64,000 bases of DNA from RUG369 sp050949645 (GTDB lineage Bacteria; Planctomycetota; Planctomycetia; Pirellulales; Thermoguttaceae), in assembly GCA_050949645.1 (NCBI GenBank), contig JBMNGC010000001.1, forward strand, positions 2,852,001-2,916,000. Reading direction: 5' to 3'. The notes beneath the pieces are model-generated. The model made no database searches, was not told the origin of the DNA, and worked only from the letters and a program-made list of their open reading frames with translations. Below, one piece after another: positions 9,201-16,024 of this stretch. Position 1 is the stretch's first letter. Each line of letters opens with the position of its first letter. The position numbers and the translations under genes are program-made.

Positions 9201-9338
9201 ACCTACCAAATCGCCGCTGCTAAGGAAGAGAAGCCGCTTTCTGAGGAGAAAAAGTCTGGTAAAGAGGCGCTCCAGGGCTTCGACGAACTCAGGCAGTTTT
9301 TCTTCGGTATGAACGATTCCTCTTCGGAAAAGAAATGA
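6243..9338 (+). CDS. tex: Tex-type transcription accessory protein with an inserted acidic repeat
   Basis: 1,031 residues, much longer than usual Tex proteins (about 720-780). The ATG at 6243 begins MIETIKVSPVSLARELSLP, the normal Tex N-terminus; the TTG at 6189 would add an implausible extension. Domains in order: helical N-domain (1-200); a low-complexity insert with eight 18-residue repeats (236-379); central domain; YqgF/RNase H-like domain from about 503 (GRRIIGVDSG); helix-hairpin-helix region about 674-737; S1 RNA-binding domain about 836-905 (VLDYGAFIDFGG, LLHVSRLS); and an Arg/Gly-rich tail (906-1031). Tex binds nucleic acid and affects transcription and stress or toxin phenotypes in several bacteria. 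The insert and the basic tail are lineage-specific additions of unknown role. Confidence 0.93.
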   Translation: MIETIKVSPVSLARELSLPIEKVEATTTLLDSGLSVPYILCYCKDQTALEDDDVVKVALLYDKRHKFADRKYSYLKTVSERGELTPELEKLMIEARLPSRLEDLYFPFRAKNDPAPKAAREKGLEPLADAILNAQDSKTPIEKLAEPFVDASKGVATVEDALQGAAEIIAERLSDLFPLRQSVRKYLRQNAFVVSKRAAVSEPSNVATLKSSTPENASTDKQTVEVADDKETKVNADVEKTTADAGEEAKTLGANVEKATPDAGEEAKKPGADVEKATPDAGEEAKKPSADVEKATPDAGEEAKKPGADDEKATSDAGEEAKKPGADVEKATSDAGEEAKKPSADVEKATPDAGEEGEKPGADDETTESDADEERKQSNADAHAQRRARFYSHFFDASFPLYRLTRDQIYTLNRGKKEKILDVSFQFDHDALVEVAKEVAVPQGRAYEEFLTPILVKALDSLLVPTIEADVRTELVNNAAEKALDDVCSALSKRLMLRPVKGRRIIGVDSGFRTASRVAALDENGAVLETDSVCLRGAEERVDAGIERLAELVKKHDVSVIALRCGSNHSRNLDSLIAKLIEEKLADKDVAFINVNDAGCDAYGASPGAVEEFPDFDPFTRVAISLGRRLLDPLAEYVKVSPDALCDDSACQRIREKTLREALGKIVSRCVSVVGVDANKVDEATLSFIAGFTPLSVKNFLEYRKTKGPFRTREQFKRVKGVSDSTFRQCAGFMKIVDGENPLDATWIHPESYQTALALLEKFEMTVDDLRSEEQRAKLGEKTKDADVAALAKELGVGPLALADILSELVTPGQDPREKESYPIFKKSLIKLKDLKFAMELVGVATRVLDYGAFIDFGGEVQGLLHVSRLSSDRISDARDVIVRGDKVKVRVVGIDLAQRRVSFASADSTADDSRPPHRGSRRRDSRAKGSESRERRPRRHSEGERSRDGEARGGARRKRADNGERREGGYGKRRGRDNDRSRPPRTYQIAAAKEEKPLSEEKKSGKEALQGFDELRQFFFGMNDSSSEKK
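6948..7379 (+). repeat. Eight 54-bp units inside tex
   Basis: In-frame 54-bp units encode variants of ADVEKATPDAGEEAKKPG. Units 2-7 are nearly identical and units 1 and 8 are diverged. This is a minisatellite expected to change copy number by slippage without breaking the frame. Confidence 0.9.
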
Positions 9339-9427
9339 ACGACGGTTATAAGCGCGCAGTGAGGCGAAGCGACGCGTCTAGATCGCCTTCGCGTCTTTCT
9401 GAGCGCTTTATATGTTAGCGAGTTATA

Positions 9428-10495
9428 GTGAAAATAGCGCAAATTACAGGGGGCGCCGCTTACCTCCCTCAGGGGCGGCTGGACAACGCCGAGCTGGTCA
9501 AAGCCTTTCCGAAATGGACCGAGGATAAGCTTCGGCGCAAGCTTGGAATCGCGACGCGCTGCATCGCGTCTACGGAAGAGACGGCGACGGATCTTGCCGA
9601 AGCCGCGGCCCGACGGCTCTTTGACGAAGGAATCGCGCGACCGGAAGAGATCGATTTTCTCGTCTTGTGCACCCAGTCGCCTGATTATCACCTTCCGACT
9701 TCCGCGTGTCTACTCCAGGAACGTCTTGGGCTCCGCAACGAATGCGGCGCCTTCGATATCAATCTCGGATGCAGCGGGTATATCTATGGTCTCGGGGTTT
9801 GTAAAGGACTGATCGAGTCGGGGCTCGCGCGCAAAGTCCTCTTCATTACCGCCGAGACCTATTGCAAGTATATCAACGAGTTGGACAGCGTCACTCGACC
9901 TCTTTTTTCCGACGGGGCCGCCGCGACGCTCCTCGAAGAATGCGAAAGTCCGTCGAACGACCCGCTCGAAGGAGCGCCAGCTATGGGCCACTTCGAGTTT
10001 GGAACCGCCGGCGCCGGCGCCGATATGCTCGTCGTCAAAGCGGGAGGCGCGCGCCTGCCGTCGAACAAGGCGACGAGGACCGTCCGAACTGACGCGAGGG
10101 GCAACCGTCGTTCGCAGGAACAGCTCTATATGAACGGTCCCGGCGTCTTTAGGTTTTCGATCGACGTCGTTCCGCCCCTTATCAAGCGATTCGAAGATCT
10201 CGTCGCGGAGCGCGAAGCGCAAATCGACGCCTATCTCCTGCACCAGGCTAACAAATTTGTACTCGACCGGCTCCGCGACCTTGCCAAGATCGATCCGGAT
10301 AAGTACTTCAACGATATCGAAATGCGCGGTAATACGGTTTCGAGCACGATTCCGATCGCGATTATCGACGCGGTTAAGGCAGGGCTCGTTAAGCCGGGCT
10401 CGCTGGCGTTGCTCGTCGGGTTTGGCGTCGGGTTGTCCTGGGGCGCGTGTCTCGTGCGGTTCCCTGAAAATTTCCGCGTCGCGTTCCTGGATTGA
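9428..10495 (+). CDS. FabH-like 3-oxoacyl-ACP synthase III family protein
   Basis: 355 residues, GTG start. A thiolase-fold condensing enzyme with the complete Cys-His-Asn set: C115 in DINLGCSGYIYGL, H272 in LLHQANK and N302 in RGNTVSS. FabH starts fatty-acid synthesis by condensing an acyl-CoA with malonyl-ACP, but many relatives make other products, including OleA-type head-to-head condensation. No other fatty-acid genes are adjacent; argH follows. A hydrolase resembling OleB lies 2.8 kb downstream, so a specialised lipid role is possible. The family is certain, the substrate is not. Confidence 0.85.
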   Translation: MKIAQITGGAAYLPQGRLDNAELVKAFPKWTEDKLRRKLGIATRCIASTEETATDLAEAAARRLFDEGIARPEEIDFLVLCTQSPDYHLPTSACLLQERLGLRNECGAFDINLGCSGYIYGLGVCKGLIESGLARKVLFITAETYCKYINELDSVTRPLFSDGAAATLLEECESPSNDPLEGAPAMGHFEFGTAGAGADMLVVKAGGARLPSNKATRTVRTDARGNRRSQEQLYMNGPGVFRFSIDVVPPLIKRFEDLVAEREAQIDAYLLHQANKFVLDRLRDLAKIDPDKYFNDIEMRGNTVSSTIPIAIIDAVKAGLVKPGSLALLVGFGVGLSWGACLVRFPENFRVAFLD

Positions 10496-10569
10496 CCTCC
10501 GCGCGAAGGCGTGCAAAAGATCTGAAAAGGCGCGGCGATTGTAGCGTCGCGACGACGATAGAGGAGAAT

Positions 10570-11967
10570 ATGGCAGAAAAGAAAGCGCAATCCGTGAAGC
10601 CGTGGGGCGGCGTCTTTACCGAAGCGACCGACGAACTTTTCGAGAAATTCAGCGAAAGTATAAGCTTCGATAGTCGTATGTACGCTCAGGATATCGCCGG
10701 GTCCATCGCGCACGCGAGGATGCTCAGCGACGTCGGAATCCTGACGAAGGACGAGTTTGAGGCGATCGAACGCGAGCTCAACGCGATTAAAGCGCAAATT
10801 GAACGCGGCGAAATGGAGTTCACGAGCAGCCTCGAGGACGTCCATATGCACGTCGAGAGCGCGCTTGTCAAGAAGCTCGGCGACGTCGGGCGCAAACTTC
10901 ACACGGCGCGAAGCCGCAACGACCAGGTTTCGACCGACTTCCGGCTCTGGACTCGTGAAGCGATCGATCGGCTTGAAGACCTGCTCCTCGAGCTCCAGAA
11001 GGCGTTTGTCGCGCGATGCGACGCGGACTTCGACGTTATTGTGCCCGCCTATACGCACGCGCAGCGCGCCCAGCCCGTCCTAGCGCCGCATATCTGGCTC
11101 TCATACGTCGAGAAACTGGAACGCGATCGCGAACGCCTCATGGATTGCCGAAAGCGCGTTAATACGCTCAGTCTCGGCGCGGCGGCGTGCGCGGGAACAA
11201 GTCTCCCCATCGATCGAACCAAAACGGCGCAATATCTCGGATTCGAACGCATTGCCGCCAACAGCGTCGACGTTTCGAGCGACCGCGACTTTGCCGTCGA
11301 ATTCGCCTTCGATATGGCGCAGATCGCGATTCACCTGAGCGGCTGGGCGGAGGATTGGATCTGGCAGTCGACGGTCGAATTTGACTTTATCGAGCTCCCA
11401 CAGGCGTACTGCACCGGTTCGTCGATCATGCCGCAGAAGGTCAACCCGGACGCGCTCGAGCTTATCCGCGGAAAAACAGCGCGCGTTGTCGGAACCCTCC
11501 AGTCCCTTCTCATGCTGACGAAAGGGCTCCCCCTCGCGTATAACCGCGACCTGCAAGAAGATAAGGCGCCGATCTTCGACGCCTTCGACACGGTCTCGAT
11601 CTGTCTCGCGATCGCCGCGCGCGTCGTCGCCGGCGCAAAGCTTAAGCGCGAATCGATCACCGCGCGACTCGACAAAGGATATCTGGACGCGACGAGCTTT
11701 ATGGAATACCTCGTTCGCCAGGGCGTTCCGCAGCGCACGGCGCACGGGGTCGTCGGTCGACTCGTTCGCAAGGGCATCGATTCTGGTCGCGCGCTCGCAG
11801 AGTTCTCACTCGACGAGCTCCGTGCGGAATGCGATCGCGTCGACGAGAACGTCTACGACTATCTTGGCGCCGTCAACGCCGTCAAAGCAATGAAGTCCTA
11901 CGGTTCGACTGCGCCCGACCAGGTGCGGTTCCAGATCGATTCCTGGAAGAAGAAGCTCGGACTTTGA
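10570..11967 (+). CDS. argH: Argininosuccinate lyase
   Basis: 465 residues. The ATG at 10570 has GAGGAG 4 bases upstream and gives the normal N-terminus (KPWGGVF). It cleaves argininosuccinate to arginine and fumarate, the last step of arginine synthesis. The fumarase/aspartase superfamily signature GSSIMPQKVNPD is at about residues 283-294, and the TARSRNDQV motif and QDIAGSIAHARML stretch are typical. It lies 74 bp after the FabH-like gene and may share its transcript. Other arg genes are not in the window. Confidence 0.96.
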   Translation: MAEKKAQSVKPWGGVFTEATDELFEKFSESISFDSRMYAQDIAGSIAHARMLSDVGILTKDEFEAIERELNAIKAQIERGEMEFTSSLEDVHMHVESALVKKLGDVGRKLHTARSRNDQVSTDFRLWTREAIDRLEDLLLELQKAFVARCDADFDVIVPAYTHAQRAQPVLAPHIWLSYVEKLERDRERLMDCRKRVNTLSLGAAACAGTSLPIDRTKTAQYLGFERIAANSVDVSSDRDFAVEFAFDMAQIAIHLSGWAEDWIWQSTVEFDFIELPQAYCTGSSIMPQKVNPDALELIRGKTARVVGTLQSLLMLTKGLPLAYNRDLQEDKAPIFDAFDTVSICLAIAARVVAGAKLKRESITARLDKGYLDATSFMEYLVRQGVPQRTAHGVVGRLVRKGIDSGRALAEFSLDELRAECDRVDENVYDYLGAVNAVKAMKSYGSTAPDQVRFQIDSWKKKLGL

Positions 11968-12118
11968 TTCAATTCCTGCGGTCGGCTATTTGTAAACGCA
12001 ACGCGCCGATTGTCTATTCATCGTCAACGACGGACGTTTAACGCGCAGGCGACGTTCGTCGAGACGCTGTCGATAACCTCCTTGATACTCGCGTCCGCCA
12101 GAAAAGGGCGCAGACGAC

Positions 12119-13261
12119 ATGACTTCAAATTCCTCGAATGAGCGCCGTAACGACGATCAAGATATAGGGCTCGAACCCCTTGACGAGCTCGAACGCGTCG
12201 GCGAAGCCCCTTCGTGGGAACCGCCGATGGAAAAGGTCGGCGAAGTTGCGAAGCGCGTCGTGACTGAAGCGGAAGCGGGGTGGCGCCTTGACCTCTTCCT
12301 CGCGGCGAAGTTTCCGCAATATAGTCGCGTATTGCTGCGCAAAGCCATTCAGGCGGAGGAGGGCGTCGACGTTGACGGACGACACGGCAAACCGTCGTTC
12401 CGACTCAAGCCGGGTGAAGTCGTCTCGTTCCGGCTCGTCGAGCCGCCGCGGGAAAGTCCAGCGCCCGAGGTAATACCCCTTGATATCCTCTATGAAGACG
12501 ACGACCTTGCCGTTGTCAACAAGCCCGCGGATATGGTGGTCCATCCTTCTCGAGGTCACTGGTCTGGGACGCTTGTCAGCGCGCTGGCGCATCGGTTTGC
12601 GGGCCAGCTCAGTCAGAATCGCGGCCCGGCGCGACCGGGAATCGTGCATCGCCTTGACCGCGATACGAGCGGCGCGATTATCGTCGCCAAAAACGACCAG
12701 GCGCATGCGTTTCTCGCGGCGCAATTTGAAGAGAAGAGCGTCAAGAAAGAATATTTTGCCATCACGCTCGGCGGAATCAGAGCTGATCGCGAGGTCGTCG
12801 ACCTTCCGATCGGTCGCCATCCGAAAGATCGCGTAAAAATGGCGATCGCGCCCAATGATCCGGACGCGAAGGAAGCGCTCACCTTCTTCGAGGTCCTCGA
12901 GAGATTCCGTGGATTTTCCACGGTCCGATGCCTCCCCAAGACGGGCAGAACGCACCAGATTCGCCTGCACCTTGCGAATCTAGGAACGCCTATCCTGTGC
13001 GACAAACTTTACGGCGGTCGTTCGATCATCACGCGAGAGGAGATCGCGGGCGTCATTGACCGTCGTCCGAAAAAGAAGAACGAAGACGCGCCGCCTCCGC
13101 TAACGCCTATCTTGGCGCGCCAGGCGCTCCATGCTCGAAAAATTACCTTCGAGCTTCCGTCGACGCGTCAGACGATCGCCGTCGAGGCGCCCCTGCCTGA
13201 CGACATTCGTGAAACGCTAGAGGCGCTCCGCGAATGTCGCGCGCTCGAGCGACCCGCTTGA
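12119..13261 (+). CDS. RluD-family 23S rRNA pseudouridine synthase
   Basis: 380 residues. Domains: a poorly conserved acidic N-terminus (1-45), an S4 RNA-binding domain (about 50-110, LDLFLAAKFPQYSRVLLRKAI), and the pseudouridine synthase domain with catalytic D180 in HRLDRDTSG. The motifs VVNKPADMVVHPS and KTGRTHQIRLHL are characteristic of RluA/RluD enzymes, which isomerise uridines in large-subunit rRNA. The position of the modified base cannot be read from sequence. The length is slightly above E. coli RluD because of the N-terminal extension and an insert near 300-315. Confidence 0.9.
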   Translation: MTSNSSNERRNDDQDIGLEPLDELERVGEAPSWEPPMEKVGEVAKRVVTEAEAGWRLDLFLAAKFPQYSRVLLRKAIQAEEGVDVDGRHGKPSFRLKPGEVVSFRLVEPPRESPAPEVIPLDILYEDDDLAVVNKPADMVVHPSRGHWSGTLVSALAHRFAGQLSQNRGPARPGIVHRLDRDTSGAIIVAKNDQAHAFLAAQFEEKSVKKEYFAITLGGIRADREVVDLPIGRHPKDRVKMAIAPNDPDAKEALTFFEVLERFRGFSTVRCLPKTGRTHQIRLHLANLGTPILCDKLYGGRSIITREEIAGVIDRRPKKKNEDAPPPLTPILARQALHARKITFELPSTRQTIAVEAPLPDDIRETLEALRECRALERPA

Positions 13262-13303
13262 CATGTTCCTTTGAACCGACCCTAAAACCTCGCGAGAGAT
13301 GAA

Positions 13304-14227
13304 ATGAACTCAGGACAATCCGTCGTCGAATACCCGCGCAACGTCGATAATTGGCGCGCCTTGTACCCCTTTGAATCGCATGACGAAACGATCGGAGGGT
13401 TCCGTTTCCATTATCTCGACGAAGGGCCCGAAAAACCTGACCCGAACAAGCCGACGATCCTGTGTTCGCACGGCAACCCGACGTGGTCCTTCTTCTTCCG
13501 TTCGATCATTAACGAATTCCGCGACGAGTATCGCGTCATTGTCGTCGACCATATCGGCTGCGGTTTGTCGGAGAAGCCGAGTCCGCATAAGTACCCCTAT
13601 TCCCTTGCGCGTCGCGGACAGGATTTGATCGAGTTTATCGACAAGCTTGGACTCGATAAATTGGCGTTGATTGCGCACGATTGGGGCGGCGCAATCGGCA
13701 TGTGCGCGGCGACTCAGATTCCGGACCGGTTTTCTAAGATCGTGCTGATGAATACGGCGGCGTTTCCGAGTCGCCGAGCGCCTTGGAGGATCCGTCTCTG
13801 CCGCATTCCGATTCTCAGCCGTATTATGCTCCAATGCATGAACGTATTCCCATCTGCCGCGACGACCATGGTGACCGCTAAGGGCCTCGCTCCCGACGTT
13901 AAGGCGGGTCTCCTTGCGCCATACGACCGCTGTAAGAACCGAATCGCTATCTGCGAGTTCGTCCAGGATATTCCTCTTTCGCCGCGTCATCGCAGCTACG
14001 AGGCGCTACGAACGATGGGCGAACGCCTCAACGTCTTCAAGGACGAGCAGGTCGCGCTCATTTGGGGCGCCAAGGACTGGTGTTTTCCCCCGGACGTCTT
14101 CATGGCGGAGTTCCAGCAGCGTTATCCGAACGCGTTCGCACGCATAATCGAAGACGCTGGACATTATCTTTTGGAGGATAGCCCTGAGGAAACGCTCGCG
14201 GCGATCCGCGATTTTTTGGAAAAATGA
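13304..14227 (+). CDS. Alpha/beta hydrolase, haloalkane dehalogenase/OleB-like
   Basis: 307 residues. An alpha/beta-hydrolase fold with oxyanion motif HGNPTWSFFFR, an aspartate nucleophile D126 in AHDWGGAIG, and catalytic H287 in DAGHYLLED. The aspartate rather than serine places it with haloalkane dehalogenases and OleB beta-lactone decarboxylases. The YPF...HYLDEGP N-terminus and DHIGCGLSEKP motif look closer to the OleB-like group. It follows the pseudouridine synthase gene by 42 bp. OleC and OleD are not visible next to it, so a hydrocarbon pathway cannot be claimed from this window. Confidence 0.8.
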   Translation: MNSGQSVVEYPRNVDNWRALYPFESHDETIGGFRFHYLDEGPEKPDPNKPTILCSHGNPTWSFFFRSIINEFRDEYRVIVVDHIGCGLSEKPSPHKYPYSLARRGQDLIEFIDKLGLDKLALIAHDWGGAIGMCAATQIPDRFSKIVLMNTAAFPSRRAPWRIRLCRIPILSRIMLQCMNVFPSAATTMVTAKGLAPDVKAGLLAPYDRCKNRIAICEFVQDIPLSPRHRSYEALRTMGERLNVFKDEQVALIWGAKDWCFPPDVFMAEFQQRYPNAFARIIEDAGHYLLEDSPEETLAAIRDFLEK

Positions 14228-14271
14228 CGCGCTGACCGCGCAGAAAAACGCGTTCTAATGGAGTAATCGCG

Positions 14272-15375
14272 ATGACGACGGAACGATCGGACGAACTACG
14301 GCCGCAACAGCAGCCACAACGGCAAGGACAGCCTCAAAACGTCGCGAAGCTACAGGGGCAGGCGCGACAGCAGAACCTTGGCGCGCTCCTTCAGGAGTTT
14401 GGCCAGACGCTCGTCGCGTTAGAAAATGAACTCGCAAAGGTTGTCGTCGGACAGCAGGCGGCGATACGTCAGATCTTCGCCGCGATCTTTACGAAGGGGC
14501 ATTGTCTGCTCGAAGGGGTTCCGGGGCTTGCCAAAACGCTGATGGTCTCGACGATCGCGAGGATCCTCGACGTCGGTTTCCAGCGCATTCAGTTTACGCC
14601 CGACCTCACGCCTTCAGATATCACGGGCACCAACGTTCTGGAGGAAGACGCGCAAGGTCGTCGTTCTTTCCGGTTCGTGCAGGGGCCGGTCTTTACGAAT
14701 ATCCTGCTTGCGGACGAAATTAACCGCACTCCTCCGAAGACCCAGTCGGCGCTCTTGCAGGCGATGCAGGAACGAGAAATCACCGTCGGCGGCGCGACGT
14801 ATAAACTGCCCGAGCCGTTCCTTGTCGTCGCGACGCAGAACCCGATCGACCAGGAGGGCACCTACCCGTTGCCCGAAGCGCAGCTCGACCGCTTCATGTT
14901 CAACGTTAAGATCGACTATCCGTCCCTCGAGGAGGAGGAGCGCATTCTGACCGCGACGACTCGAGGTGAAACCGCGGAGCCGCGCAAGCTCCTTAACGCT
15001 AGAATTCTTCTCAACATGCAGCGCCTCGTTGCGAGCGTCGCCGTGAGCCAGTACGTCGTTCAGTATGCGACGCGCCTCGTTCGCGCGACCCGACCTCATG
15101 ACGAGAGCGCGCCCGACTTTGTGCGCGATCTCGTCGACTGGGGCGCCGGACCGCGCGCCGGTCAATTCCTGATCAACGGCGGTAAAGCGTTTGCAGCGAT
15201 GGACGGTCGCTTCTCCGTCTCGATCGAAGACGTCAAAGCGGCCGCCGTGCCCGTCCTTCGCAAGCGCGTCGGCGCCAACTTCCAGGCGCAGGCGGAGGGA
15301 ATGACGACCGACAAGATCGTCCAACAGCTCCTCGAGACTGTGCCGACTCCTAAAATTGAGAAATTTTCCCGCTGA
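14272..15375 (+). CDS. MoxR-family AAA+ ATPase
   Basis: 367 residues. An AAA+ ATPase with Walker A GVPGLAKT at about 82-89 and Walker B LLADEIN with D148/E149. Typical MoxR motifs are FTPDLTPSDITG, TQNPIDQEGTYPLPEAQLDRF and the C-terminal lid helices. The Gln-rich first 40 residues are variable. MoxR proteins are thought to act as chaperones that insert cofactors or assemble complexes, usually with DUF58 and VWA proteins encoded next to them. Here the next gene is on the other strand and unrelated, so the partner is missing or elsewhere. Confidence 0.92.
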   Translation: MTTERSDELRPQQQPQRQGQPQNVAKLQGQARQQNLGALLQEFGQTLVALENELAKVVVGQQAAIRQIFAAIFTKGHCLLEGVPGLAKTLMVSTIARILDVGFQRIQFTPDLTPSDITGTNVLEEDAQGRRSFRFVQGPVFTNILLADEINRTPPKTQSALLQAMQEREITVGGATYKLPEPFLVVATQNPIDQEGTYPLPEAQLDRFMFNVKIDYPSLEEEERILTATTRGETAEPRKLLNARILLNMQRLVASVAVSQYVVQYATRLVRATRPHDESAPDFVRDLVDWGAGPRAGQFLINGGKAFAAMDGRFSVSIEDVKAAAVPVLRKRVGANFQAQAEGMTTDKIVQQLLETVPTPKIEKFSR

Positions 15376-15415
15376 TCCCGAACCGCCGACAGATTTCTTC
15401 ACGCCGCAGGACGCT

Positions 15416-15994
15416 TCAATATCCAAGTTTCTCGTCGACGAGAACTATTTCATATTTCGCGAGCGACGGCGCCGCGTAAAAGATCGCGCAGACGCGTGAG
15501 ATAAGCGCGATCGACTCGGGGTCGACCGGCGCGTCTGGACGGAGACGTCTTGCGTTGAGGGGCGCGGCGACAGTTTTGGCGCGTTCGAGCGCGTCGGCGA
15601 GCGTTGGAACGATCTTGTTGCGCCCGACCACCATGTAGACTCGATCGTGCCCAAAGCAAGTTTCTGCGACGCGGTTCCCGTTCCCGTCGATGTTAACGAT
15701 CTCGCCCGTCTCCGCGACGGCGTTGGCGGAACAGACGTAGACGCTCGCATTCCGCGCGGCGCGGAGCTCGTCGCGCGCCGTCGAACCGCTCGGGACGCGC
15801 CAATGCCAGTGAACGACGTTCGATTCCGAGAGCGCGTCGTAGAGCCCGATCTCATCGAGCGTCACCGACCCGCCGAACGCGACCGTCGTATCGCGAACGA
15901 CCGACGAGAGATATTCCGTCGCCGCGTCGCCCGACTCAACGAGTGTGACGGCGTACTTCTTCGCGCGAAGATTTTTCTGGAGCGTGTCAAACAT
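15416..15994 (-). CDS. LUD-domain (LutC/YkgG-like) protein
   Basis: 192 residues. Matches the LUD fold family (formerly DUF162) by TVAFGGSVTLDEIGLYDAL and VVGRNKIVPTLADALERA. Members act in lactate utilisation (LutB/LutC), but stand-alone members are mostly uncharacterised. The gene begins 30 bp after the stop codon of the GmrSD-like gene on the same strand and is probably co-transcribed with it. The same order occurs in the decayed second copy of this pair, so the linkage is older than the duplication. No Fe-S cluster motif is present. Confidence 0.8.
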   Translation of the reverse strand: MFDTLQKNLRAKKYAVTLVESGDAATEYLSSVVRDTTVAFGGSVTLDEIGLYDALSESNVVHWHWRVPSGSTARDELRAARNASVYVCSANAVAETGEIVNIDGNGNRVAETCFGHDRVYMVVGRNKIVPTLADALERAKTVAAPLNARRLRPDAPVDPESIALISRVCAIFYAAPSLAKYEIVLVDEKLGY

Positions 15995-16024
15995 GGGCGT
16001 TGCCTACTTTCTTAAAATAGTGTG

